A DNA stretch of 25,297 nucleotides, taken from positions 1-25,297 of the IMG/VR virus record IMGVR_UViG_3300048126_000219; one strand, 5' to 3'. The notes under the pieces were generated by a model. That model was not told the DNA's origin. It saw only the letters and a program-made list of their open reading frames with translations, and did not search any database. Position numbers and translations under genes: made by a program. Source of the DNA: a virus. The stretch's first letter is position 1. Every line of letters begins with the position of its first letter. Shown piece by piece: positions 7,774-15,138 of the stretch.

Positions 7774-7780
7774 ATAAATA
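7773..7780 (+). promoter_or_regulatory. T4-type late promoter box (GATAAATA)
   Basis: GATAAATA begins on the last base of the gp41 stop codon and lies about 31 nt before the ATG at 7812. A CGGAG Shine-Dalgarno follows at 7801-7805. It heads the late cluster 7812-10656. Confidence 0.6.
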
Positions 7781-7811
7781 CTACAAAGTAAACTTATTAC
7801 GGAGAAAAAAA

Positions 7812-8060
7812 ATGAAAAAACGTACTCGAAGTCTATTAGAGGAAATTAACTCACTTGCCCCTAGAAAAGACAAGACTAGCATTCTGGAGAGTAAAGGTAA
7901 TAATGCAATAAGTAGTATTATTAATATTCTTGAGATGATTGATTCTAATTATGATGTAGATACTGCTCAAGATCTTACTAAACGTATTATGTTAAGTATT
8001 AAGAATAGAGATGCAGAACGTTTTAACCGTGGAGTTAAGAAGATTAGAGGTCCTAAATGA
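7812..8060 (+). CDS. Small conserved late protein, unknown function
   Basis: This 82-residue, mostly helical and basic protein begins MKKRTRSLLEEINSL. It contains an ALL-helix-like middle (AISSIINILEMIDSNYD) and a basic end (FNRGVKKIRGPK). I recall similar short hypotheticals in T4-like cyanophages next to the homologue of the following gene. It is first in a late-promoter cluster, and its TGA stop overlaps the next ATG by 4 nt, so the two are probably made together. No motif gives a function; a virion, assembly or nucleic-acid-associated role is possible from the late timing and charge. Confidence 0.7.
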   Translation: MKKRTRSLLEEINSLAPRKDKTSILESKGNNAISSIINILEMIDSNYDVDTAQDLTKRIMLSIKNRDAERFNRGVKKIRGPK

Positions 8061-9250
8061 AAATAACAGATATTGTAGGAAGCAAAAAGCGTAAGCCTAG
8101 AAATTCTAGACTACATAGATTAATTGGAAAAGATTTATTCCAACCAGAAGCTAAAAAGCTACGTGAAGATGCACGTATTCAGCATTTAGAAGACTTAATT
8201 CTATGGGATGCTTCAGCGGGTGCAAGAAAAGCAATTGCTACACTACATCAAGTAGAACAACAACCTAACACAGTAACTATTAAATGGGATGGATCTCCGG
8301 CCGTTATATTTGGTCGTAATGAACAAGGCGAGTTTATATTAACAGATAAGAGTGGATTTACTGCTAAAGGATATGATGGTAAACCAACTAGTGCTGAAGG
8401 CTTAGAAAAAATGTTATTCAATCGTCCTGGTGCAAGCAATCCTGATGCTACTAAAGCGGCAAACTATAAAGCATTCGCAGGTAAAATGAGAAGTATCTGG
8501 GATAAAGTAGAAGCAACTGTACCAAGTGATTTTAGAGGATATGTAATGGGTGACTTACTATGGTTTACAACGCCAGACGTAAAAGAAAACAAATATATAT
8601 TCACTCCTAATACAACAACATATCAGGTTAAAGTAGATAGCGAAGTTGGAAAGAAAATAACAGACAGTGACGTAGGTGTCGTAGTACACATGTCAATTGG
8701 ACTTGATGGCGAAAAGAGTAAAGTTGATATGTCACAATTCCAAGGTGGACCAACATATATTATGCCACCTGTAATGGTACAAAAATCACCAGGTGTAGAT
8801 ATTCCAGCAATAGACGAATTAGAGAATTATTTAGATAAAAATGCACAAGCAATAGATAAATTGTTTGCAGTACCAGCAGAATTAAAAATGGCAGACTTTG
8901 GTAAGATACTTTATGCTTATATTAATAATAGTGTAAAAGCAGGTAACTTAGATAATTTAGGAAGTACATTTCAAAAGTATGTTGAAGGAAGTAAATTATC
9001 AAAACCAAAACAAGCTCGTCTTTTAGAATACATAAATAGTAACATAGATGGGTTTAATGCAACTTTTAATTTTATTAAAGGAATTATGAAAGTTAAAAAT
9101 ACAGTCATCAAAACTTTAGACGCACAAGACGCAGATGTAGAATCATATACAAATGGACAACGTGGCGGAGAAGGTTATGTAGTTGACAAAGATGTTAAAC
9201 TTGTTAATAGAGCAGGCTTTACAGCGGCAAACATGGCAAGGAATAATTAA
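8057..9250 (+). CDS. Putative ligase-fold nucleotidyltransferase, late phage protein
   Basis: This 397-residue protein has a spaced set of blocks like those of covalent nucleotidyltransferases (DNA/RNA ligases and capping enzymes). TIKWDGSPAVIFGR (74-87) holds a motif I KxDG with K76 as the candidate nucleotidylated lysine. GYVMGDLLWF (161-170) resembles motif III, where ligases have GE. GGEGYVVDKDVKLVNR (370-385) resembles motif IV (EGxVxK-like, E372) followed by a motif V lysine (K381). The 200 residues between the last two blocks are longer than usual and contain a helical insert (about 255-350). It would join or adenylylate an unknown substrate. The family is abundant but uncharacterised in marine T4-like phages as far as I recall. 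It lies in a late-expressed cluster, which is odd for replication ligases. Confidence 0.6.
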   Translation: MKITDIVGSKKRKPRNSRLHRLIGKDLFQPEAKKLREDARIQHLEDLILWDASAGARKAIATLHQVEQQPNTVTIKWDGSPAVIFGRNEQGEFILTDKSGFTAKGYDGKPTSAEGLEKMLFNRPGASNPDATKAANYKAFAGKMRSIWDKVEATVPSDFRGYVMGDLLWFTTPDVKENKYIFTPNTTTYQVKVDSEVGKKITDSDVGVVVHMSIGLDGEKSKVDMSQFQGGPTYIMPPVMVQKSPGVDIPAIDELENYLDKNAQAIDKLFAVPAELKMADFGKILYAYINNSVKAGNLDNLGSTFQKYVEGSKLSKPKQARLLEYINSNIDGFNATFNFIKGIMKVKNTVIKTLDAQDADVESYTNGQRGGEGYVVDKDVKLVNRAGFTAANMARNN

Positions 9251-9450
9251 TGTACAGTAAACAATGTAAACTACATTTAGAAGAAGCTAACATGACACGT
9301 TGGCAACATTTTAAACATGCAATAAGTATTGCATGGAGTTTAAAAAGAGCATCAATGGCAGTATTTGTACATGCTTTCGCTCCACGTTATTTTAAAACTT
9401 ATGCAAGCGAAACATGTTTAATGATAGCAACGGAGAACAAAAATGACTAA
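9250..9450 (+). CDS. DUF6356-like small membrane protein
   Basis: This 66-residue protein fits the small DUF6356-type pattern as I remember it: an HLEEANMTRWQHFKHA segment (residues 9-24), then a hydrophobic helix and SMAVFVHAFAPRYFKTYAS. The middle helix (about 25-50) is amphipathic to hydrophobic and probably membrane-associated. The ATG shares its first base with the preceding TAA stop (TAATG), so translation is coupled to the ligase-like gene. It overlaps the next gene by 8 nt. Bacterial and phage members have no assigned biochemical function that I know. A role in envelope interaction during late infection is speculative. Confidence 0.6.
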   Translation: MYSKQCKLHLEEANMTRWQHFKHAISIAWSLKRASMAVFVHAFAPRYFKTYASETCLMIATENKND

Positions 9451-10198
9451 AAAATATACATTGCAACAATATGCGGCTATGGAAGGCGGACATACAATGG
9501 ATGATACTACTAACCAATATTCATTTATGAATTCACTAGGTGAAGCACGTATGTTTAAGTCAAAACATCAAATTAGTAAAGAAGGTGCTAGAACAGTTAC
9601 AGATCATTTTTTTGTAAGCATGTTAAGTTTATATGCTATGTCAAATGATTACAAGTATGCACCTGTTGCAAAAAATTATGCAAAAAATACAAATAGATTT
9701 GGAAATTACAATAGACCTAGTCCAAGTGGAACTGATATGTATCAGTCATTACATACAATTTTAAAACCAGAAGGACTAGTAAATTCAGAAGCTGATAAAT
9801 TACTTTTAAATAAAGTAAATATTGATCAGCGTAAAATTAGAATGTTTATGAAGCAGATTGAAACTGGTAAAGTTAACCCAGGACAAGCACAAGCGTTTTT
9901 CTACAAATTAGAAAAGGATCTAGCAATACAAGATCCTAAACTAAGAGCGGCAAGACGTTTAGTAGGTGACTGGACTAATTTAACAACAAATCAACAACAA
10001 TTAGCGGCAACACAAATTAATAAACATTTTAGACTAAATGCTAGACGCAGTGACTTGTTTCCTATATTTTCTAAATATTCAGCAGAATCAGGATTAGAAC
10101 TTGGTGATAAAGAAAAATCAGGTATTGGGAAACGTATTGCACGTGGTGCAGCGGCGTTTGCGGCAGGTTATACTGCTGGTAAACTTACAGGCATGTAA
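9443..10198 (+). CDS. Conserved late phage protein, unknown function
   Basis: This 251-residue protein begins MTKKYTLQQYAAMEGGHTMDD. It is mixed helical and polar, with an MFMKQIETGKVNPGQAQAFF helix in the middle and an RLVGDWTNLTTNQQQLAATQ segment. The last 25 residues (KRIARGAAAFAAGYTAGKL) are glycine/alanine-rich and could form a membrane helix or helix-packing tail. A GGAG Shine-Dalgarno precedes the ATG, which lies inside the end of the DUF6356-like gene. No catalytic motif was recognised. Its place in a late cluster suggests a virion or assembly role. Confidence 0.7.
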   Translation: MTKKYTLQQYAAMEGGHTMDDTTNQYSFMNSLGEARMFKSKHQISKEGARTVTDHFFVSMLSLYAMSNDYKYAPVAKNYAKNTNRFGNYNRPSPSGTDMYQSLHTILKPEGLVNSEADKLLLNKVNIDQRKIRMFMKQIETGKVNPGQAQAFFYKLEKDLAIQDPKLRAARRLVGDWTNLTTNQQQLAATQINKHFRLNARRSDLFPIFSKYSAESGLELGDKEKSGIGKRIARGAAAFAAGYTAGKLTGM

Positions 10199-10200
10199 TA

Positions 10201-10656
10201 ATGGGTGTAAGTAGACCGAATGAGGTTTTAACAGGGTCGACTGACTTCTATACAGTTTATACATTAATAGATATCACAGATTCAGGTGTTGTTAGTCCTA
10301 AAGTAGATGCAAAAGGATACTATCAAGCACAAAATTTAAATACTTTCATTCAAAGTATAAGTTTACGTTCTCAACCAGTATTAAGTTCAGTTGAGTTTTT
10401 AGACGCACAGAATTTAGATGACTATGATTTTGGTTCAAACTTTTCTGGAGTACAGGATGTTTGGGTATTAAAGTTTGCTAGTGAAACAGCAGATGCATGG
10501 AAATATGAAGAAAACAGTATTCATATGTTAGTACAGGATTTTGATAAAATGCCAGTTCATACAATATTAGATGAAACAGCAAATATTAATCCTGAGATAG
10601 TAGATACAAGTACAGCAAGTAAAAACACGTACTTTAACTATCGCCAAAACATATAA
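10201..10656 (+). CDS. Probable phage structural protein, unknown role
   Basis: This 151-residue acidic beta-rich protein begins MGVSRPNEVLTGSTDFYTVY. Its pattern (short strands, ITDSGVVSPKVDAKGYYQAQNLNTF, an acidic C-terminal half) looks like small baseplate or tail components of T4-like marine phages. It follows the previous gene by 2 nt and ends the late cluster. Its stop codon lies inside the next late promoter box (10652-10659). No signal peptide, membrane segment or enzyme motif was seen. Confidence 0.65.
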   Translation: MGVSRPNEVLTGSTDFYTVYTLIDITDSGVVSPKVDAKGYYQAQNLNTFIQSISLRSQPVLSSVEFLDAQNLDDYDFGSNFSGVQDVWVLKFASETADAWKYEENSIHMLVQDFDKMPVHTILDETANINPEIVDTSTASKNTYFNYRQNI

Positions 10657-10659
10657 ATA
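10652..10659 (+). promoter_or_regulatory. Perfect T4 late promoter box (TATAAATA)
   Basis: An exact TATAAATA overlaps the TAA stop of the upstream gene. The expected start near 10665 would give a leader of about 65 nt before the ATG at 10731, the longest late leader seen here. Confidence 0.7.
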
Positions 10660-10692
10660 GTATATGTACAACGAATGTATATAATTAAATCA

Positions 10693-10725
10693 GCTCTATA
10701 AGACGCTGCTAAAGATTGCGAGAGC
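10693..10725 (+). other. Possible hairpin in the leader of the membrane/coiled-coil gene
   Basis: GCTCT (10693-10697) can pair with AGAGC (10721-10725), and an inner CGC (10704-10706) with GCG (10718-10720). The 3' arm covers the purine-rich GAGAG that is the only ribosome-binding candidate for the ATG at 10731. The pairing is short and bulged, so this is tentative. Confidence 0.25.
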
Positions 10726-10730
10726 AAAAT

Positions 10731-11015
10731 ATGGCAATGAACCAGTCAAGACTTGAGCGTGAAAATCTAGAAGCACATGTAGATTTATGTGCAGAGAGAT
10801 ATCGCGTGTTAGAAGAAAAATTAAATAGACTAGAGTCTAAAGTAGACTCTTTGACAGAAACAATGGGCAAGATGGCAGAAAAACAAACTGCTTCAACCTT
10901 ATCTAGTAATAAACTAGTTATTGGTGCTGCCGCTACGGTTATTGCAGGATTGCTTTCTACTGTAGTATTACTACTACTAAATTTACAAACAGTAACACCA
11001 CTGGTAGGTGGATAG
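10731..11015 (+). CDS. Coiled-coil protein with C-terminal membrane helix, XhlA-like
   Basis: The protein has 94 residues from ATG 10731; a TTG at 10716 is rejected because the peptide from it has no family sense. Residues 5-60 form a heptad coiled coil (LEEKLNRLESKVDSLTETMGKM). Residues 68-88 are one strongly hydrophobic helix (IGAAATVIAGLLSTVVLLLL), ending in a short polar tail. That layout matches XhlA/hemolysin-type phage proteins, which accompany holins in cell lysis, but other small tail-anchored phage proteins share it. It is first in a late transcript with an unusually long leader. Lysis or membrane association is inferred, not shown. Confidence 0.65.
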   Translation: MAMNQSRLERENLEAHVDLCAERYRVLEEKLNRLESKVDSLTETMGKMAEKQTASTLSSNKLVIGAAATVIAGLLSTVVLLLLNLQTVTPLVGG

Positions 11016-11018
11016 TAA

Positions 11019-11306
11019 ATGTTACTGAACGAGGCATATAATACAGTTGTTACAGAAGCAAAAGTAGTTTTTGCTAAACGTGGCAAATCAGTAACGAGAA
11101 AGTTTCGTTGCACTGTAGGTCCACGTAAAGGAAGGGTTGTTGCAAATCCTAGTCAATGTGCAGCCCCAATAAATCTTAAGAAGAGATTTATTTTAAAAAG
11201 AACAAAAGCCGCCAAAGGTGCTAGGATGAATAAAAAGGCGCAAAGAACAAAAAGACTTAGCCCAGCTAGTCGTATTGTTGCAAGGTTAAATAAGGCAAGA
11301 GGATGA
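11019..11306 (+). CDS. Very basic small phage protein
   Basis: This 95-residue protein is packed with Lys and Arg: KRGKSVTRKFRCTVGPRKGR, LKKRFILKRTKAAKGARMNK and KKAQRTKRLSPASR. Its estimated charge is strongly positive. C31 and C47 (RCTVGPRKGR...SQCAAP) could pair or bind metal, though there are only two. I recall a similar basic hypothetical in T4-like cyanophages. Binding to nucleic acid, or packing inside the capsid, is a reasonable inference from the charge and the late cluster. It overlaps the next gene by 4 nt (ATGA). Confidence 0.65.
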   Translation: MLLNEAYNTVVTEAKVVFAKRGKSVTRKFRCTVGPRKGRVVANPSQCAAPINLKKRFILKRTKAAKGARMNKKAQRTKRLSPASRIVARLNKARG

Positions 11307-11812
11307 ATATTTTAAATAACAGTACTATTGATACAGTAATAGATTTTGCAAACGTAAAATTTGGAATGGAACTAACAAAGGAACAAGTTGTTAGTCAACT
11401 AAAAGGTTTATCTTTTTCACAAACTTTAAAACTATTAAGCACAATGAAAAGCGATGACGGCGATGGGTTTTCAGAAATTATAGATTTAAGTGCAGTTTCA
11501 GAAGCATATGGAACAACACAAACAGCCCAACCAAGTAGAGCAACAATTAGATCACAAGGATCAGGTGTAGACCAAAGACGTGCAACTATTTCTAATCAAG
11601 ATGCAAATAGAGATTCTAGAGGCAGTCAGAGATACACAGCAGGTTCTAGGAAAGTACCAACAGGAGATCCTGGACCAAGAACTAGCAGTAAATCAGATCC
11701 AGATGATGATCAAAGAAATCAAAACGCACAAGGTATTGCAAATAACAGTAACCAGTCAGCGTATAACGCACAAGAAATTGAACGCCTAAAAAAGGCAGCC
11801 GGGATAGCATAA
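11303..11812 (+). CDS. Late phage protein with globular head and disordered tail
   Basis: This 169-residue protein has two parts. Residues 1-70 form a small helical domain (DTVIDFANVKFGMELTKEQV). From about residue 75 the sequence is polar low-complexity (Gln, Ser, Arg, Asp, Asn), ending in a short helix NAQEIERLKKAAGIA. A disordered arm with a short terminal helix is typical of scaffolding or assembly proteins that dock on a capsid partner, but no family was recognised. It is coupled to both neighbours (ATGA upstream, TAATG downstream). The alternative frame at 11580-11789 is a shadow. Confidence 0.65.
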   Translation: MNILNNSTIDTVIDFANVKFGMELTKEQVVSQLKGLSFSQTLKLLSTMKSDDGDGFSEIIDLSAVSEAYGTTQTAQPSRATIRSQGSGVDQRRATISNQDANRDSRGSQRYTAGSRKVPTGDPGPRTSSKSDPDDDQRNQNAQGIANNSNQSAYNAQEIERLKKAAGIA

Positions 11813-12021
11813 TGAAAAGCATTGAAACTCCAGGCGGAATCCCAACATTTTTATCACTTCACGAAAGCGAGATGTACGAAAATTTATTAGAACGTACATG
11901 CAAAGAAGATTTATCTGAACGTGAGTGTTACCTAATTCAAAGCCTAGTTAACAAAAATATTGTTAAGAAAATAGTGGAGAATAACAAAGTATATTTTGAA
12001 CGAATGAAAGGGAGCCTATAA
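11812..12021 (+). CDS. Small late protein, unknown function
   Basis: This 69-residue protein begins MKSIETPGGIPTFLSLHESE and contains a helical core (EMYENLLERTCKEDLSERE) and a basic strand (NIVKKIVENNKVYFERMKG) that together look like a small winged-helix-like or beta-hairpin domain. No catalytic residue is apparent. The ATG and the stop both overlap neighbours in TAATG fashion, so it belongs to the same translational chain as 11303-12638. I cannot name a family. Confidence 0.6.
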   Translation: MKSIETPGGIPTFLSLHESEMYENLLERTCKEDLSERECYLIQSLVNKNIVKKIVENNKVYFERMKGSL

Positions 12022-12638
12022 TGCCAACACCAGAAACACAAGGAATGATGGATATCATTAACAAACTTAATGAAGCCGCAAATCAAGAACCAACAGCACA
12101 TCAAAAATTAAAATCACAAAGAAATACACCAACGCCAAACGTTATTGCAGGAGTAAGCAAAGACGCACAAGGCATGCTAGAAATATTACAAAAACTTGAC
12201 GAAGCTACACATAAAGCTACTGAAGAAGTTATTCAAGAATCACATAATGATATTACATTATCAGCAGTGACTAAAAAAGGTAATAGTGTTACAGTAGGTG
12301 ATTATGAAGTTGTATTAGAAAAAGCTACTCTTATTCCTGGTATGACAAAAACGTTCTATAATATTAAAGAAGGTGACGAAATTATATACAATCAAATAGC
12401 ACTGTTCGAGACAGCGATGGGTATTGTAAAAGGTTTATTATTTGAAAAAGACAGTAAGGTTGAAAGATTATTGGATTTAGATAACAGATATTCTAGTGCT
12501 TTAGCAGAAGCAGCCACGTTTAAAATGAAGGCAAAAACGCTAACAGAGTCAAGTAAGATAGATATTGCTATGGCAAAACAAGGATCTGCACTGCAAAAGA
12601 TGAAAAGTATCAAAAATCAAATCAAAAGTAGCCTTTAA
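12021..12638 (+). CDS. Late phage protein with duplicated N-terminal helix motif
   Basis: This 205-residue protein carries two copies of a short helix: TQGMMDIINKLNEA (residues 6-19) and AQGMLEILQKLDEA (about 49-62). They are separated by a polar, proline-rich linker, and a mixed domain follows. The centre has beta strands (VTVGDYEVVLEKATLIPG) and the end is a long basic helix (KQGSALQKMKSIKNQIKSSL). I recall a related cyanophage hypothetical of similar layout, and a repeated docking helix suggests a partner-binding assembly role. It is coupled to the gene before (TAATG) and ends two nt before a late promoter box. No enzyme motif is visible. Confidence 0.65.
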   Translation: MPTPETQGMMDIINKLNEAANQEPTAHQKLKSQRNTPTPNVIAGVSKDAQGMLEILQKLDEATHKATEEVIQESHNDITLSAVTKKGNSVTVGDYEVVLEKATLIPGMTKTFYNIKEGDEIIYNQIALFETAMGIVKGLLFEKDSKVERLLDLDNRYSSALAEAATFKMKAKTLTESSKIDIAMAKQGSALQKMKSIKNQIKSSL

Positions 12639-12639
12639 G

Positions 12640-12647
12640 CATAAATA
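12640..12647 (+). promoter_or_regulatory. T4-type late promoter box (CATAAATA)
   Basis: CATAAATA lies 35 nt before the ATG at 12683, with a GGGG Shine-Dalgarno candidate at 12671-12674. It heads the late cluster 12683-15126. Confidence 0.6.
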
Positions 12648-12682
12648 CAATATAATATAAAAAACCTAGTGGGGTATTGAAC

Positions 12683-13447
12683 ATGGAATTAAAACAATTA
12701 CAAGTGAACAAACTAACCAAGTTAGATAGTGTTCTAAAAGAAGTATTCGGTATGCAGTTTGACTTTGGTGCAGGTAATGCAAAACTAACCAAAGTAAAAA
12801 CAGTTACTGAAAAGAAAATCAACGCATTACGTGAAAACGGCGTTGAGGTTAACGATAAACAATATCAGAAGTTATTGTTAGTATTAGAAGGTATAAACAC
12901 AGTTATGGAAAAGAATCCAGTAATGGAAGGCGAACTTGATCAAGCTGAAGTACTTCTAGCGGCAAAGCAAATGGCAGACGATCTACAAAAAATGGCTGAA
13001 AATTTAGCTAGCATGCAAGTAGAAGAATTAATGAGCATCACTAACGCAATGAAAGAAGAAGTTGGTGTAGCAGAAGCAGATGCATTTAATGTATCAGCTG
13101 AAACAGCAATTAGTTCAGCACTTGAAGCAGTTAAGACAGCAAATCAGCAAGTTGCTGATGCAGTTTTAGTAGCACAAGGCCAAGCACCAGAAACAGATAT
13201 GTCAATGGACACAGGTCCTGAACTTGATGCACCAGCAGATCCAGCAATGGACACGGATGCACCAGTTGAGCCTGCAGAAGATGATTTTGAAGGTGCAGAT
13301 GCAGCGTCAGCTGAAACCGATGTAGACGGCAGAGAGATGAAAGAAGATTCATATCTAAATGCACTACGTATGGTAAAAGAAGCACAAGCAGACGGCAAAG
13401 TCAACAAAGAAGTATTAAAACAAGCATTTGCGGCATTGAAGAAGTAA
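12683..13447 (+). CDS. Probable head/virion or scaffold-like protein, Ala- and Asp-rich
   Basis: The protein has 254 residues from ATG 12683; an in-frame TTG at 12677 is less likely. Residues 1-75 are helical and mixed. Residues 80-165 form long helices rich in Ala, Glu and Met (LDQAEVLLAAKQMADDLQKM). Residues 165-220 are a repetitive acidic linker (DTGPELDAPADPAMDTDAPV). The last 30 residues form a helix (KVNKEVLKQAFAALKK). This matches a type of abundant, coiled, acidic protein that I recall in T4-like cyanophage structural clusters. Whether it is scaffold or a finished virion part is not decided by the sequence. Confidence 0.65.
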   Translation: MELKQLQVNKLTKLDSVLKEVFGMQFDFGAGNAKLTKVKTVTEKKINALRENGVEVNDKQYQKLLLVLEGINTVMEKNPVMEGELDQAEVLLAAKQMADDLQKMAENLASMQVEELMSITNAMKEEVGVAEADAFNVSAETAISSALEAVKTANQQVADAVLVAQGQAPETDMSMDTGPELDAPADPAMDTDAPVEPAEDDFEGADAASAETDVDGREMKEDSYLNALRMVKEAQADGKVNKEVLKQAFAALKK

Positions 13448-13451
13448 AGCT

Positions 13452-13778
13452 ATGAGATACGCTGATCTATTTGAAATATCACAAGTAGATGCAAAGGTAA
13501 TTGATCTACTTTCAATTCTAAGTAGCGAAGGTGTGGAGAGTATTCCTCTAGACTCGCTAGTTAAAGAGTTGGTGGCGATGGGAATAGATGCAGATGGTGA
13601 ATCACTATTTGATGAAATTCAAAACCTCCCTATTGTTAATAACATCAAAGATGGTATAGTATATTTTAATACTGCCAGCATGGGTGCTAGCAATATGAAT
13701 AAAGTAGATCCAGAAAAGAATAAGAAACAAGTAAAAGCAATGGCTAAGAAGCAAGTAGACAAAGAGTTAAACAAATGA
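13452..13778 (+). CDS. Small late phage protein, unknown function
   Basis: This 108-residue protein begins MRYADLFEISQVDAKVIDLL. It is helical, with IPLDSLVKELVAMGIDADGESLFDEIQ forming a possible helix-turn-helix-like pair and a strongly basic tail (PEKNKKQVKAMAKKQVDKEL). Possible DNA or capsid contact is inferred from the tail only. It starts 4 nt after the preceding gene and overlaps the following ATG (ATGA), within the late cluster headed by 12640-12647. Confidence 0.6.
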   Translation: MRYADLFEISQVDAKVIDLLSILSSEGVESIPLDSLVKELVAMGIDADGESLFDEIQNLPIVNNIKDGIVYFNTASMGASNMNKVDPEKNKKQVKAMAKKQVDKELNK

Positions 13779-14383
13779 GTGTAGGATTAAACGCAGCCCA
13801 AGCAAGAGCTAAAGCATCACAAGATATGATTGTGTACAAAGAAACACAAGCTATCATGGAAGTTGTTATTTCACAGAGTGCATTAGGTAAATTTGAAGGT
13901 ACTGTATCAGACACAACTACAATGACAAACTCAACTCCTAGCATACAAAAAATTGGTACAGTTAATAACCCCACAATAACTGTAGGTGACACACTTATTT
14001 TTAATAATCAAACAATAACACTTGGAACAAGTGGAACAAATCTTAATTCTATTGTTGCAGATATTAACGATGCAGGATTAGCAGGATTAACAGCAAGCAA
14101 AGACGCAGGATACTTAGTACTAACAATTGAAGGTTCATTTGCATCATGGAATTATGATATTGGTGCAGGAACAGCAAATTTAGGATTTGCACCAGGAACG
14201 TATAGTATTACAAACCCAACTAGTGTCAACTATTTTAATGTATGGCAAGGTACACTTACAGATCGTGGATTACAAAGTCAAATGGAAACAGTAATTAAAC
14301 ATTTTCAAAATTTAGGATATAAAATTGAAAGACTCACAAATGCAAATACCAGTAAGACATTAAAATGGTACATTTATTGGTAG
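13775..14383 (+). CDS. Virion/tail protein with flagellin-IN-like segment
   Basis: This 202-residue protein has a helical N-terminus (residues 1-40), then a beta domain. Residues 69-119 (ITVGDTLIFNNQTITLGTSG, then NLNSIVADINDAGLAGLTAS and YLVLTIEG) follow the layout of the flagellin_IN/FliD-hook segment: strand, strand, a helix ending in IN-A, then strand with L-x-L. That segment is known from flagellar and other secreted structural proteins, and here it suggests a tail or baseplate protein. The C-terminal 55 residues look like a compact helical tail. It overlaps the SGNH gene by 19 nt. Confidence 0.65.
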   Translation: MSVGLNAAQARAKASQDMIVYKETQAIMEVVISQSALGKFEGTVSDTTTMTNSTPSIQKIGTVNNPTITVGDTLIFNNQTITLGTSGTNLNSIVADINDAGLAGLTASKDAGYLVLTIEGSFASWNYDIGAGTANLGFAPGTYSITNPTSVNYFNVWQGTLTDRGLQSQMETVIKHFQNLGYKIERLTNANTSKTLKWYIYW

Positions 14384-15126
14384 GCAAAAAGATTGCTTTT
14401 ATAGGCGATAGTTTTTCAGCATATTGGCAAGACAAAGTAGAAAAGAATAGTTGGACTTATCAACTAGCACAAAAATTCCCACAACATCAATATTATAATT
14501 ACGCAATAGGAGGTCGTGGACACGACTACTATGAATGGTGTTTACTTGATGCAAAGCTACGTGGCATTGATATTATCTTTACTAATAGAACATTCAAGCA
14601 AAGAGTATTTGAAGTTGGTAGTACTGGAGACTTTGAATTTGAAGAACAAAAAATTGATAATAATTACTCTACGTTAGATGGCCCACCTCATATATGGTAT
14701 TCAATACATAGAAATGCAGGTATGTTTAGAAATTCCCCAAATGATAATTTTCCAAAAAATGTACAATCAAACATTACTGAATCATTAGCACGTAAAAGTG
14801 TATCAGATGTATATCATTCATGGAACGATAAATGGTACGATAACATGGATACATTATATAACTTTGAACATATTATTAAGTTAGAATTATTACGTATGGT
14901 AGATAAGCCACAATTACGTACAGCAGAAGTTGAATTATATAAACAATTTATAGATGAAGGCGAGTGGGTATTTACAAAAGATACAAAAGTCCATATGGAA
15001 ATAGCATTTAGAAATGGATTAACAGTAGCACCGGATGATAACCACTGGTCGTTGTTTAGTAATACATGGGTGTTAAATAATTTTATTTTAACTGAAGAAA
15101 CCATTGACATCTTATCACAACAGTAG
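14365..15126 (+). CDS. SGNH/GDSL-like hydrolase family protein
   Basis: This 253-residue protein keeps the main SGNH blocks. IAFIGDSFSAY (10-20) gives the nucleophile block with S16. NYAIGGRGHDYYEW (45-58) gives the block II glycine. FTNRTFKQR (72-80) gives an Asn-containing block III, and PDDNHWS (about 223-229) gives the D-x-x-H catalytic dyad with D224 and H227. SGNH enzymes are esterases that act on acyl or carbohydrate esters; in phage tails they can deacetylate surface glycans. The middle section (90-200) is longer than a minimal SGNH domain. The start ATG lies within the end of the preceding virion gene, which favours a tail-associated role. An internal TTG at 14377 is an alternative start. 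Confidence 0.6.
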   Translation: MVHLLVGKKIAFIGDSFSAYWQDKVEKNSWTYQLAQKFPQHQYYNYAIGGRGHDYYEWCLLDAKLRGIDIIFTNRTFKQRVFEVGSTGDFEFEEQKIDNNYSTLDGPPHIWYSIHRNAGMFRNSPNDNFPKNVQSNITESLARKSVSDVYHSWNDKWYDNMDTLYNFEHIIKLELLRMVDKPQLRTAEVELYKQFIDEGEWVFTKDTKVHMEIAFRNGLTVAPDDNHWSLFSNTWVLNNFILTEETIDILSQQ

Positions 15127-15132
15127 TATACT
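15104..15132 (+). promoter_or_regulatory. Sigma70-type promoter, TTGACA-17-TATACT
   Basis: TTGACA (15104-15109) is separated by exactly 17 bases from TATACT (15127-15132), one change from TATAAT. It overlaps the end of the SGNH gene. Transcription should start about 15138-15140, that is at or beside the ATG at 15139, so a leaderless early or host-polymerase message is predicted. Confidence 0.75.
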
Positions 15133-15138
15133 TAATGC

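Noticed and set aside
10716-10730. TTG start for the coiled-coil/TM gene
   Set aside because: It adds only five residues without family sense and lies inside the leader hairpin; ATG 10731 is preferred.
11580-11789. Overlapping plus-strand frame in the disordered-tail gene
   Set aside because: It has no ribosome site and covers a low-complexity region of a real gene.
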